DNA from: Aquimarina sp. AU58
Lineage (GTDB): Bacteria > Bacteroidota > Bacteroidia > Flavobacteriales > Flavobacteriaceae
Assembly (NCBI RefSeq): GCF_900312745.1
Contig: NZ_OMPD01000014.1
Span: 3,286,001 to 3,350,000, forward strand
Direction of reading: 5' to 3'
Length of the DNA: 64,000 nucleotides
In this document: positions 27,562-36,357 of the stretch, piece by piece
How positions within the stretch are numbered: the stretch's first letter is position 1
Layout: each line of letters opens with the position of its first letter
Program-made: the position numbers and the translations under genes
Notes under the pieces: generated by a model
What the model saw: the letters and a program-made list of their open reading frames with translations, nothing else
What the model was told of the DNA's origin: nothing
Database searches by the model: none

Positions 27562-27716
27562 GATAACGGAACAAGGTAAGTATGCATAAAACAATTCATT
27601 TATCAGCGCATTTTTATTTCTTTTTAAACTTATAAAAATTAGTGTCTCTGCAAAAAGGAATTTAACCTTTCGATTTGACATTAAACTTTGCTCTGATTTC
27701 ATATATCATGTTAACT
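27562..27716 (-). repeat. attC-like site, degenerate, left limit of array
   Basis: The left core is GATAAC, the right core GTTAACT, preceded by TCATATATCAT like the common long sites. The middle is diverged, although AACCTTTCGATT matches the inner part of the long family. The right core supplies the stop codon of the TPR gene. Confidence 0.55.
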
Positions 27717-28307
27717 ACAGTCTTTTTTCATCCCTTTAATAATACTCTCATATTGATTTTTTAACTTCATATCATTTTTTATGAACACAGCTTTTTTTGA
27801 AGACTCTCTTGCTTTTTCACAATCTAATACTCCGTTTGTATAGATATAAGTCAAATAAAGGTTAGCATAAGCTCTCCAATATTCAGATTCGCATTTAAGT
27901 AACATATTTCTTAAAGTTTTCTCTGCATTATCGAAGTGATTTGCTAAGATAAATACTCTTGATTTATTAATGTGACTTGGCCAATAATTTAAGTCTTGTT
28001 TTATACTGTCATCGAAATAGCTTATGGCTTCTTGATATTTTTTTTCAGTTAATGCAATTGTTCCGAGTTCATCTATTACGATTGAGTTCTTTTCTATTTC
28101 TAGAGATTTATTCAAATAATTTTTTGCAGAATCCAAGTTTCTTTGTTCAAATAATTTAGTGCCCTTATGATAGAACTCAATAGCTTTTTCGTTTTTAATC
28201 TTCTGGTTTATGTGTTTTGAATGATCGTGGTTTTCTAGAAAATTATCTTGCTTGTCGGATTTGCAGGATACTAAAATTATAAAAGAGAATAATAATATAT
28301 TTTTCAT
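27711..28307 (-). CDS. TPR-repeat lipoprotein
   Basis: A 198-residue protein with a lipoprotein signal (MKNILLFSFIILVSC). At least three tetratricopeptide-like repeats follow from about residue 35 to 165, for example YHKGTKLFEQRNLDSAKNYL and ALTEKKYQEAISYFDDSIKQ. TPR repeats mediate protein binding; the partner is unknown. Its stop codon lies in the attC-like core to the left. A 13-bp gap without an attC separates it from the M24-like gene, so the two share one cassette. Confidence 0.7.
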   Translation of the reverse strand: MKNILLFSFIILVSCKSDKQDNFLENHDHSKHINQKIKNEKAIEFYHKGTKLFEQRNLDSAKNYLNKSLEIEKNSIVIDELGTIALTEKKYQEAISYFDDSIKQDLNYWPSHINKSRVFILANHFDNAEKTLRNMLLKCESEYWRAYANLYLTYIYTNGVLDCEKARESSKKAVFIKNDMKLKNQYESIIKGMKKDCS

Positions 28308-28320
28308 CAGGCGTTCGTTT

Positions 28321-28860
28321 TTAAGTTAATAATTGCTCGTAAAAACCACCTATTTTATTTTTTTTATCTATAAAATGCATCTCCAATATCCAATTTCTTT
28401 TCTGTCCATTACTATCTAATTCAAACATATCATTATGGTTGTCAGGATGAACATATAACTTATAATTTCCAGGTTCCAATCTTTCGTGGGGGAATTCTCC
28501 AATTAAGTGCCCCGCGATTTCTCCTCCGAATTCCCAACCATATTCAATTGCTTTATTCTCAGCAAATTCAAATAATTTTGAAGCTTTAAGTTCTGTCTGT
28601 TTGTCAAACCAATTTTTAGTTTCCTGCCAAGCTATTTCTATATCTTTTTTTAATTCTAATACCAAACTCTCTACAAATTGTCCATTTTTTGAATAAGCTA
28701 GAACTCCTAAATCATCCCAAGTATAGATAATATTATGTTTTTTTTTAGTTGTCCTTTTAAGAACTAGTAATATGTTATCTAAATCCTCAATTTTAATTGG
28801 AAAATTCAAAGAAGTATTATTAATCCTAAAATTATTTTGGGATAATTCAAATGTAATCAT
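28321..28860 (-). CDS. Chimeric protein with M24 peptidase-like C-terminus
   Basis: A 179-residue protein in two parts. Residues about 75-179 resemble the C-terminal part of M24 (Xaa-Pro peptidase-like) metallopeptidases: IAWQETKNWF, GWEFGGEIAGHLIGEFPHER, WILEMHFIDKKNKIGGFYEQLL. The N-terminal 75 residues (with IIYTWDDLGVLAYSKNGQ) are unrelated and look like a separate small domain. The M24 part lacks the upstream residues of a full metal site, so a fusion between a hypothetical cassette gene and a truncated peptidase is likely. Activity is doubtful. Confidence 0.5.
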   Translation of the reverse strand: MITFELSQNNFRINNTSLNFPIKIEDLDNILLVLKRTTKKKHNIIYTWDDLGVLAYSKNGQFVESLVLELKKDIEIAWQETKNWFDKQTELKASKLFEFAENKAIEYGWEFGGEIAGHLIGEFPHERLEPGNYKLYVHPDNHNDMFELDSNGQKRNWILEMHFIDKKNKIGGFYEQLLT

Positions 28861-28878
28861 ATTATGCTTCTTAATTGG

Positions 28879-29013
28879 CTACAACGTCTCTGCTATGATC
28901 TCGTTGCAGACATTTCCAACGGAAATTGTCCGTATGAAATGCAGCCGTGTTAATGGTTAATAGGTTTAAAGTTAGCAAGAAAGCCGCAATGAATTATAGT
29001 CCTAATTAACACC
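28879..29013 (-). repeat. attC-like site, degenerate right end
   Basis: Left core CTACAAC, then GTCTCTGCTATGAT; the right arm GAATTATAG pairs with it. The right core reads AATTAAC instead of GTT, so this copy has decayed. Confidence 0.6.
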
Positions 29014-29019
29014 AGTTAT

Positions 29020-29787
29020 TTACAGGTCATAGGTTGTAACAAAACTTTGGTGTTCACCCTCAGCACCATAGAAATAAATCCCAACAGTAATTTCTGAAGA
29101 CTTTGGAATTTTCGATTCGTCATTCATGTATAGTTCAAAACTTTCCATGAAACACTGAGTTACAATTCTATTAAGTGTCTCGTTCTGCAGTCCTTTTATG
29201 CTGGTAACTTTTTTGACTTTTAATTTTTTACTTACCCTAATTTTAAAAAGTCCAAAAGTCCCTTCTTCAAGTTCAAATCCCTTTCCATTGTCAAGACAAT
29301 CGTTCAGAAAGGTGTAATCCAATCGAAAGTCGTTTTTAATGTCTAGTTCCTTCTCTTTTATGTAGCGAAGTACGTTAAGTTTTCTATGATTGCTTAATTC
29401 GATTTTTTTAGTGAGTCCTGGGTATTTCTCCTCGTTCACTTTTCTATCCAGTTGAATTGCCCCAGAACATGAACCAAAGACTAGTTCTTTTTCGTTATCC
29501 TCATAAGCAAAAATCAACCAGTTTGAACCCTCAGGAGTATAGAATGCACAGGATGAATTCAAGATGCTTTTGATTTTTAATTTAGATACTTTTGAGCCTT
29601 TGAAAATCTCATCGATTTTTATTTCAAGATTGTGATGATTACTTCCATCAGGAGTAATTTTTTGAATTTCAGCTGTGGCGACAAAGTCTGCTTTTTCATA
29701 TCCGTCAATAAGTTGGATGATTGCACAATCACACGCAAAAGAATTAGTAAAAAACAGAATAAAAAATATTAGAATTAGATTTTTCAT
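29020..29787 (-). CDS. Secreted protein with TIMP/netrin-like N-terminus
   Basis: A 255-residue exported protein with a signal peptide ending near NSFA. The mature protein starts CDCAIIQ, and the next 100 residues (EKADFVATAEI, FKG, WLIFAYE, GSCSG) follow the netrin/TIMP OB-fold pattern seen in many bacterial secreted proteins. The C-terminal 120 residues contain a segment on TonB-C-like strands (IRVSKKLKVKKVTSIKG) and FELYMNDESKIPKSSEITVG. Function unknown. It forms one cassette with the site on its left. Confidence 0.5.
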   Translation of the reverse strand: MKNLILIFFILFFTNSFACDCAIIQLIDGYEKADFVATAEIQKITPDGSNHHNLEIKIDEIFKGSKVSKLKIKSILNSSCAFYTPEGSNWLIFAYEDNEKELVFGSCSGAIQLDRKVNEEKYPGLTKKIELSNHRKLNVLRYIKEKELDIKNDFRLDYTFLNDCLDNGKGFELEEGTFGLFKIRVSKKLKVKKVTSIKGLQNETLNRIVTQCFMESFELYMNDESKIPKSSEITVGIYFYGAEGEHQSFVTTYDL

Positions 29788-29794
29788 AATTGGT

Positions 29795-29925
29795 GTCTAA
29801 CGTTTTGTGTATGAGTAATAGTAGATTTTTACTCACTAACTTTTCAGTTTAGTACTGACCTTTGTTTTATGTTTATACTTTTGTTTTATCACTTAAACGG
29901 TTATTACTTATACACATCTTAAGTT
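29795..29925 (-). repeat. attC-like site, degenerate right core
   Basis: Left core GTCTAAC with GTTTTGTGTATGAGTAAT; the right arm ATTACTTATACACAT pairs well with it. The right core is lost (TCTTAAG), next to the broken IS110 element. Confidence 0.65.
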
Positions 29926-30129
29926 TGTCTTTTGTTACTTTATATAATAAATCAGAAAGAACAAAAGAGAGAAATAAGATTAGTATACACGATGAAGCTA
30001 TGGACTTCGACAACAATGATAATCCTCTCTCTTTTCCTACTAAGATTTCATTCAGTTCTGTGAGACATTAGATCTCGATTTCAAGTTAATGAAACGTCAG
30101 TAGCTAGCTCTTTCCAAATTTCAATTCTC

Positions 30130-31031
30130 ATGAATAAATATAAAGAAATTTTATGGAACCGACATTAGTAAAGATGTCTTTGATGTTTATGGATCAAGGA
30201 CAGGTCATGATCAGTTAAAAAATGATGAGCAAGGGTCTAAAAGTTTTCTTAAGCACTTACCAAAAGGGGCTTTGGTCGTCATGTAAGCTACAGGTTATTA
30301 TCACTATCGTTTAGCTCAGTATTTGTATAAGAAAGGTGTTCATGTATCCGTAGTAAATCCCTTGTCAGTAAAGCGTTTTATCCAGATGAAGTTAGCTAAG
30401 GTAAAGACAGATAAGAGTGATACCAAAGCTATTAGTGAGTACGGTCGACTGAACGATGTTCCCTTGTATAATGTCTTAACCGAAGTACAGAGTGAGTATT
30501 TACAGCTATTTAGGCTATTGGATAGTTATTTAAAGCTCAGAACAGCAACAAAAAATAAATTAATAAGGAGAAGAAGTATTAGGTATTCCCTCAAAGTTTG
30601 TTTATGGTTCTTTGAAGCAAAATTTAAAACATTTAAACAAAGAGGTAGAGGCTTTGGAGACTCGTTTGTTAGAGTTAGTTAAACAAGACCAACAACAGCA
30701 ATTAACGCTATTAAAAAGTATTCCAGGGATGGGTATAAAAACAGCTTTGTTTTTAATAGTGGCAACTGATGGGTTTAAGAAGTTTGAAACGGCATCACAG
30801 CTATGTAGTTATGTTGGAATTACACCAACCATACGAGCATCAGGGAGCAGTGTAACGGGGCGAAGCAGAATCAGTAAAGTAGGAAACAAGAAGTTAAGAA
30901 ATCTATTATTTTTATGTGCCTTTTCTGCATGTAAGCACAATAAAGCCTGTCGACTAATTTATGAACGATTGGTGATAAAAGGAAAGAGTAAGAAATTAGC
31001 GTTCATTAACTCAACTCCAGAAATATCATGA
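30130..31031 (+). pseudogene. IS110-family transposase, broken
   Basis: Pieces of one IS110 transposase are spread over two frames. The DEDD-type N-terminus (DISKDVFDVYGS) follows a frameshift near 30150. An in-frame TAA at 30284-30286 replaces the Glu codon expected before ATGYYHY. A second frameshift near 30590 leads to the C-terminal Tnp20 domain (SIPGMGIKTALFLI and ITPTIRASGSSVTGRSRI). The end is also truncated at 31031. It is the only rightward gene of any size in the array and cannot be active. Confidence 0.85.
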
Positions 31032-31087
31032 TTAACATGAAATTTCTGGATGTTGTTTTCTATGTTTTTTGCTTCTTTCATAATTAA

Positions 31088-31140
31088 CTACAACGGTTTG
31101 AATAAAAGCTCGTTTTAATGGCGTTTATTTTTTGTTAGCA
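31088..31140 (-). repeat. Short attC-like site (53 bp)
   Basis: Left core CTACAAC, right core GTTAGCA, arms GAATAAA and TTTATT, small CGTTTTAATG loop region. Its right core is the reverse complement of the left core at 31640. Confidence 0.75.
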
Positions 31141-31155
31141 TACATTATTAAATAC

Positions 31156-31635
31156 TTATTTTTCTCCGAAGATCCTTCTTAAAAGAATATCATCATGTAT
31201 TACTGTAGTTCTTTCTATTTCTTTGTGGAGTTCAAATTTTAGGCCTCCTGAATTTAAAAGTTCCGCATTGAGTTTTTGGGCTATCTTTTCTGCAACTTCA
31301 AACATTATTTTCAATATGTCCACTGGGTTTTTATAATCTGAAATTCTAAAATGTAATGATACGTCAGGAAAGAAATCAACCTCATTGTTCCAATCTAGAG
31401 GGTGAAAGTATCCTAATTTAGTATATGGTTCAGCACAAAAGAGCTCTTCTGACTTATCATCTAAAAGGTGAAAACTGTCTTTATACATCCAAAATAAATC
31501 TCCATCACCGTGATTAAGTCCAGCACTAATAAAAGATTCTACCCATTCTTTAATTGAAATCTGTCTATTTGAGGCAGCTCGAATAAGGATATGTTGTTCT
31601 CTATTAAATGGGCTTTCTGTCATATATGTATTCAA
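31156..31635 (-). CDS. Hypothetical protein, ZipA-C-like pattern
   Basis: A 159-residue soluble protein. The segment SLHFRISDYKNPVDILKIMF followed by EVAEKIAQKLNAELLNSGG resembles the core of the ZipA C-terminal domain fold, including the terminal helix and LL-S-G turn. That is a weak pattern match only. The first residue could be Met1 or Met5. It is a single-gene cassette bounded by TGCTAAC and GTTAGCA ends. Confidence 0.45.
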   Translation of the reverse strand: MNTYMTESPFNREQHILIRAASNRQISIKEWVESFISAGLNHGDGDLFWMYKDSFHLLDDKSEELFCAEPYTKLGYFHPLDWNNEVDFFPDVSLHFRISDYKNPVDILKIMFEVAEKIAQKLNAELLNSGGLKFELHKEIERTTVIHDDILLRRIFGEK

Positions 31636-31639
31636 TGTT

Positions 31640-31683
31640 TGCTAACGTTTCATATAAGTGTTGTAGCAGGGCAAAATGTTACC
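31640..31683 (-). repeat. attC-like left half-site
   Basis: Left core TGCTAAC and the first 40 bp of a long-family site, ending at ATGTTACC where it runs into the truncated Hcp gene. The right half is missing. Confidence 0.7.
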
Positions 31684-32127
31684 TTGTTTTTCTCTAATCG
31701 AAACAGGTACTTGTTCACTCAGAAATTCTGTTTTTCGCCATGGAGTGGTATATTTTCCTTGAGAATGTGAATCTTCGATCCCTGCTGCGGTGATGAGAAT
31801 AATTTCTGTAAGAGGTTCTCTGCTGTTTGCCTTAAATTCCGTACGATCCAAAGTTACATAACAATCTATAAATCTGATTCTACGGGTTCTACCTCCAGGA
31901 ACATGAGAAGTATATTCGAGTATAATCTCTTGTATTTTATGTGTGGGATGTATTGCTTTTTCAAAAAAATAAGTGTCTTTTGTGGATTCGATTACTCCTA
32001 TCAGTCCAGTATGAAAAGGTCTGGTAGTTGGTCGCCCTGTCTCATCACTCTGTTGTATAATACCTTGTTCACTTTCGAGTACATTATATACTTGTCCCTC
32101 TACATGTAGTTTGGCGATAATGCCCAT
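31642..32127 (-). pseudogene. Truncated TssD/Hcp gene
   Basis: Residues 1-150 match the Hcp-like protein at 54223-54930 closely, starting MGIIAKLHVEGQVYNVL. The reading frame then enters the attC half-site, which encodes a false tail (ILPCYNTYMKR) and the stop codon. The C-terminal extension, and any effector and immunity genes, are missing. The TssD core (about 130 residues) is intact, so a product might still fold. Upstream sequence is also homologous to that of the intact Hcp cassette, showing the two cassettes share an origin. Confidence 0.75.
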
Positions 32128-32183
32128 ATATTTTTTAGGTTTTAAGAGTTAGTCAAATTTATAAATTATTTTGGCCTAATGGC

Positions 32184-32377
32184 TTAGAACGGTCTTGTGT
32201 ATGGTTAGTGCGGGAATTAAAAGTAGTGAACTTTCGATTAAGCACTTAGCTAAAACTTTTTATTTTGTTTTATTTTTTTATTGTAAAGCGAAATCAAAAA
32301 GATTTGGCGGACTTTGTTAACATGTACTGTCTGTCGGTCTAGCACTTAACCCTTATTATTTTTATACCGTGTTGTAA
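32184..32377 (-). repeat. attC-like site (194 bp)
   Basis: Left core TTAGAAC, right core GTTGTAA. Belongs to the long family with TTTGGCGGACTTTG in the right arm. Right core differs by one base from the complement of the next left core. Confidence 0.75.
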
Positions 32378-32383
32378 GGCGTT

Positions 32384-32938
32384 TTATTCAGATGCAACAT
32401 ATTCAATTCTTAAATAATCTCTCAAACTTGGGTCAACAAATTTCTTTTTACCAGTTTGTTTGTATTCTATTTTGTTAAAATCGTGGTCTTTAAAAAACGG
32501 GCTATCAAATAAGTCGTGCACGTTAAATCCGAAAACATCCAATTCTCCAACTAAATGAATAAATTCGTACTTATCAATCAATTTTTGCTTTCTAATTATA
32601 TAATTTCCAATTGAGTTAAATAAAGAAGAATATCCAATACAATTGGCTTTTTTAAATTCAGAAACCGAATTCGGATTACTCGAAACCTTATTAAATGTAA
32701 ATTTTAGTTTTTCGCTCGTTATTCTATTACTCAATGCAATTATTTCTTCAATACTCAATTTTTTTCCTTCTGTTTGTTTATCAATTTCATTAATCAAATT
32801 TTGGTCAGTCAAAGTAATGCTGTTTCGAACTTCAATTTTTGAATAATTAACAAAAGTTCGATATAGAAATCCACGAAACAAGATTAACAGAATAATTAAA
32901 ATTCCGAAATATTTGATAATTTTCTTAAATCGATTCAT
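32384..32938 (-). CDS. Membrane-anchored transglutaminase-like protein
   Basis: A 184-residue protein with one N-terminal membrane helix (about 9-26). The segment NCIGYSSLFNSIGNYI around residue 100 and HDLFDSPFFKDHDFNK near 142 resemble the Cys and His/Asp parts of a transglutaminase-like (papain-fold) domain. The assignment is tentative. A single-gene cassette. Confidence 0.45.
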   Translation of the reverse strand: MNRFKKIIKYFGILIILLILFRGFLYRTFVNYSKIEVRNSITLTDQNLINEIDKQTEGKKLSIEEIIALSNRITSEKLKFTFNKVSSNPNSVSEFKKANCIGYSSLFNSIGNYIIRKQKLIDKYEFIHLVGELDVFGFNVHDLFDSPFFKDHDFNKIEYKQTGKKKFVDPSLRDYLRIEYVASE

Positions 32939-32950
32939 TTTTCCAATGAC

Positions 32951-33144
32951 TTAGAACGTCTCGTGTAAGAAACGTAGGGCGGGCGATAAACAATATGTTT
33001 TAGGGTTGGTACTAAGCCAAATATAAATATTTTGCCTTTATCATTTTTTGTAAATACCAAATTTTATATTTGGCGACTTTGTAAAAAAGCTTAGACCTTT
33101 TGGTAAAGCCAAAAATCCTTATGTTTTCTTATACATTGTTGTAG
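32951..33144 (-). repeat. attC-like site (194 bp)
   Basis: Left core TTAGAAC, right core GTTGTAG, arms GTCTCGTGTAAGAAA and TTTTCTTATACAT. The right end supplies the last codons and stop of the hydrolase gene. Confidence 0.75.
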
Positions 33145-33775
33145 CACGTTTTATTTCATTATTTATTATTTTACTTATTTCATTTGCTCTATCCACAATC
33201 ATAAAGTGCTCTCCATTTTCAATCAATTCCATTTTAGTATTCCCTTTAGGGGGAATTAATTTATCTTTTGTTCCATTTATTTTTAAAATATTTTTTGATT
33301 GAGTTATATTTTTCCAATTTGCCAATTCATTAATAGCCCATTTAGCAAACTTCAAGTCAGTATCGTCTAAAATATCATTAAGTAATTTAGCGTTCTTTGC
33401 TCCGAATAAATATTTAGCAATTAATCTGGGAGGGTCAAATAGAGAACTTGGTATTAGTTTTATCAATTTTATTTTTCCAAACCATCTGAATATTGTTCTC
33501 AATTCATTTTTTGTATGAGCTGAAGAAACCAAAATAGTTGTTTTTGGAGCCAGTATTTGACTAATTTCGGTAGCTATTAGACCACCAAAACTTACACCAA
33601 CTAAGCAAAAATCAGTTTTTGTATCAATTACTCTACTTAATCTTTTTGAATAGTCTTTGATAGATTCATTTTTGTTTGGCGTAATCCAATCAATAGGAAT
33701 AAATTCAAAGTTTAGAGTTAGAGAGTCAAAAATTCTTTTATCAGCACCAAGTCCACTTATTCCGTATATTTTCAA
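33119..33775 (-). CDS. Alpha/beta hydrolase
   Basis: A 218-residue protein. The triad is visible: nucleophile in GVSFGG, Asp in NGTKDKLIP, His in GEHFMIVD. The N-terminal YGISGLGADKRIF is the oxyanion loop of this group. Substrate unknown. Its last codons (ATTMYKKT) and stop lie inside the attC-like site, so that site finishes the reading frame. Confidence 0.75.
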   Translation of the reverse strand: MKIYGISGLGADKRIFDSLTLNFEFIPIDWITPNKNESIKDYSKRLSRVIDTKTDFCLVGVSFGGLIATEISQILAPKTTILVSSAHTKNELRTIFRWFGKIKLIKLIPSSLFDPPRLIAKYLFGAKNAKLLNDILDDTDLKFAKWAINELANWKNITQSKNILKINGTKDKLIPPKGNTKMELIENGEHFMIVDRANEISKIINNEIKRATTMYKKT

Positions 33776-33813
33776 TTTTTATTTCTTTTTGATAATGTTC
33801 GTTAAGATACATA

Positions 33814-35024
33814 GTTTACACAAGTTAAAGATTAGGTGTTTACACTAAATTAATTTCTAACCTTGTTGATTGTTGTTTCTTTCTTAGGTTTCTTTGATCA
33901 AAGAAACCTAAAAATACATTTCTATAATAGACTTTCCAAATTCCGTTTCCTAGCTCTCGGATTCCTACATATTTTCCTTTTAAAGCAGCTGTTAGATATA
34001 CCCAGTAATTAGGACTTCCATCTTATAGCTCCACTTTTGGTTACTTTGAGTACTTTATAGTCATCATCAGAGTGATAGTATACTATTTTTTCAGGAAACG
34101 GTCTACAGGAAAAATCGTGTACATCAGCCGGTGTTTTCATATCCAAGGCTTCGTGTGGTCTTATGTGATTATACTCTTTTACAAAGCGATTTAACCTTCT
34201 TTGTTGTGCTTTTAGGCGTAGGCAGAGGTTTTGTACAAGCCGCTTTTAAATCGCGGTGCATGCGTTCGTGTCGTCCATTTTGTTCAGGGTGTGCAGGATC
34301 AGAAAACACAGGGGTAATTCCAAGCTCTATAAACCAATATGATAGCTGTGTATAGCGTTGAATAGCTCTTACAGATCCAAAGGGACTTCCATTATCAGTA
34401 TGTATTTGTTTGGGGATTCCGTAGGTTCTAAAAACCTTTGTAAACTCAGCTTTAGCAGCTTTTAGAGTTTCTTTATAGTGTCCTTTTGCTGTGAACAAAA
34501 ATCGACTTTTCGAGTCTGCAATGGTCAGTGGATGACAGTAGATTTTATTCCCCATTAAAAACTTTCCTTTATAGTCAGCGCTCCATACTTCATTACAAGA
34601 TGTTGGGTCAAAAATAGGGTATGAACAGTCACTACAGAAGGGATTTGTTCTTTAGTAAACTCTTTAAACAACAATATTCTAATTTTCTTAGCTCCCAAAA
34701 GCTTGTGTTTTTCTTTTAGTTTGAGAATACTTTTTATGATTTTATCATCTGTTGCATTAGGATGTTTGCCAGGAGCTCTAGATTGTTCTTTTAGACCTTC
34801 ATAACCTTGATTTTCGAATCGATCAATCAATTTATATGCTGTTGGTCTTGAGATTCCAAAACTCTTACATAATTCTGTGATGGTATATTTTCCTGTTCGC
34901 CATTCACAAATAAATTCAATTTTCTGTTCCATAGTTGTAGTGGTTTCCCAAGGCATGATAATTCGATTTTTCTCTCAAATTATACCTCAAAAAGTGTAAA
35001 CTATGTCCCTTTAACTTTGTAAAC
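33814..35024 (-). mobile_element. IS481-type insertion sequence, broken
   Basis: Terminal repeats of about 31-32 bp share a two-part layout: GTTTACA(C)AAGTTAAAG, seven variable bases, GTTTACAC (left 33814-33845; right, inverted, 34994-35024). The transposase between them is broken. No clear target duplication was found. Expected attC between the hydrolase cassette and the next genes is absent, so insertion may have deleted it. Confidence 0.7.
33870..34956 (-). pseudogene. IS481-family transposase, frameshifted
   Basis: The N-terminal helix-turn-helix part (34555-34956) reads ITELCKSFGISRPTAYKLI. A frameshift near 34630 joins it to the integrase core (TIADSKSRFLF, IHTDNGSPFGS, DPAHPEQNGRHERMHRDLK). 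A further frameshift near 34215 moves to the C-terminal part (NRFVKEYNHIRPHEALDMKTP), which ends near 33870. The DDE pattern is present but split over three frames. Inactive. Confidence 0.85.
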
Positions 35025-35102
35025 GATCTGCCTTTTACCAAACATGAGTATAATTATTATCCGATTTATTTGTTTCATGATTTATCAACTCTTAGTGCCT
35101 GT

Positions 35103-35393
35103 TTAGTTAGCTATTTTTAACCATGCGGCATGTGTCCCATGTTCTATAATTTTCTTTTTCGAAGAACCATCTTTGTTCATCATGTAGATATTCGGTTTTC
35201 CATCTACTTTACTCATAAATATCAGTTTAGAATCGTCTAGGGGCCCATGATGGATACCAGTCTTCAACAGTGTTATGGGTCAACCGTTTTTGATTAGACC
35301 CATCTATAGATTTCATATTTTCCGTCCATATCAACATAAAAGCGATTTGCATACCATTAGGTGAAACCGCAGGGCTTCATTATTTGGTCCTGG
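35103..35393 (-). pseudogene. Degraded duplicate of TolB-like gene 3' end
   Basis: Leftward fragments read KPNIYMMNKDGSS and HGTHAAWLK, close to the C-terminus of the intact TolB-like protein just upstream. Several frame breaks are present. It is the tail of a tandem copy. Confidence 0.6.
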
Positions 35394-36281
35394 CTAACGC
35401 AGAAATGTCGCTTTTCTACCATGAGAGAGAATCTTTTTTACTGAAGAACCATCCTTATTCATAATATAAATATGTGATTTTTTATCCTTGTTGGTTGATG
35501 AAAAAATTATTTTAGAACCATCAGGGGACCAGGATGGGTGCCAATTACCAACATTATTAAATGTTAATCGTTTTTGATTAGAGCCATCAATATTCATCAC
35601 ATAAATTTCAAAATTTCCATCTCTATTAGACATAAAAACGATTTGCTTACCATCAGTAGAAACTTCAGGATGCCATTCTTCAGCTTCATTATCTGTCAAA
35701 TGGATAATGTTGGTGCCATCAATATCTGCTATGCTTATCTCACCTTTTTTATCTTTGTATTCTGAAGTAAATACTATTCTTCCATCTGGAGTAAAATAAG
35801 GGTTACTGCCTTTCAGTGATTCTATTTGAGTTCTTTCGCTACCATCTTGATTCATAATCCAAATTTCTGCCTGCCAAACGTCTTCCGAATCTTTATATTC
35901 TCTTGCAAAAGCAATTCTTTTTCCATCGGGAGTCCATTCAGGTGCACTATCCCATTTGTTTTTTGCATGAGTTAATCGTTTGCTATTCGTACCATCACTG
36001 TTCATTGTATGAATAGACCAAGTCTTTCCGTCATCATGATATACTCGAAAAGCAAATGTTTTTCCATCAGGAGACAACGCTAAGTAATCACCCTTCGTAT
36101 TTATACTTTTAATATTTGATTTACCTTCTTTATCGATTGAATAAATTTTTGCTACTCCCTTTGAAGTATAGGCAATTGTATGGGACGATGATTTAAATTT
36201 GTCATTTTCCTTATTTTCTTGAGCAAAGATTGTGTTTAGCGATAAAACACATGTCAATATTAATAACTTTGTAGCTTTCAT
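35394..36281 (-). CDS. TolB-like beta-propeller secreted protein
   Basis: A 295-residue exported protein (signal peptide to about FAQ20). It has six to seven WD40-like/TolB repeats with the PDG(K/T) hallmark, for example LSPDGKTFAF, WTPDGKRIAF, FTPDGRIVF, WSPDGSKIIF, each followed by xxMNxDGS strands (Pfam PD40). Propellers of this type bind proteins or peptides in the periplasm. There are degraded partial copies on both sides. It is read with, or next to, the AraC-type gene upstream. Confidence 0.75.
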   Translation of the reverse strand: MKATKLLILTCVLSLNTIFAQENKENDKFKSSSHTIAYTSKGVAKIYSIDKEGKSNIKSINTKGDYLALSPDGKTFAFRVYHDDGKTWSIHTMNSDGTNSKRLTHAKNKWDSAPEWTPDGKRIAFAREYKDSEDVWQAEIWIMNQDGSERTQIESLKGSNPYFTPDGRIVFTSEYKDKKGEISIADIDGTNIIHLTDNEAEEWHPEVSTDGKQIVFMSNRDGNFEIYVMNIDGSNQKRLTFNNVGNWHPSWSPDGSKIIFSSTNKDKKSHIYIMNKDGSSVKKILSHGRKATFLR

Positions 36282-36357
36282 GTTTTTTTCCTTTATTTAT
36301 AAATGTGTTGATTTCTCATTGATTTAATTAAGAAAGCAAATGTACTTCTTGAGAGAA

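Noticed and set aside
29862..30071. Small rightward open frame before the IS110 element
   Set aside because: It overlaps an attC arm, has no recognisable features, and is low complexity.
30130..35024. The IS110 or IS481 transposase as the recombinase that built the array
   Set aside because: Both are broken, belong to unrelated enzyme classes and sit inside the array as late insertions.
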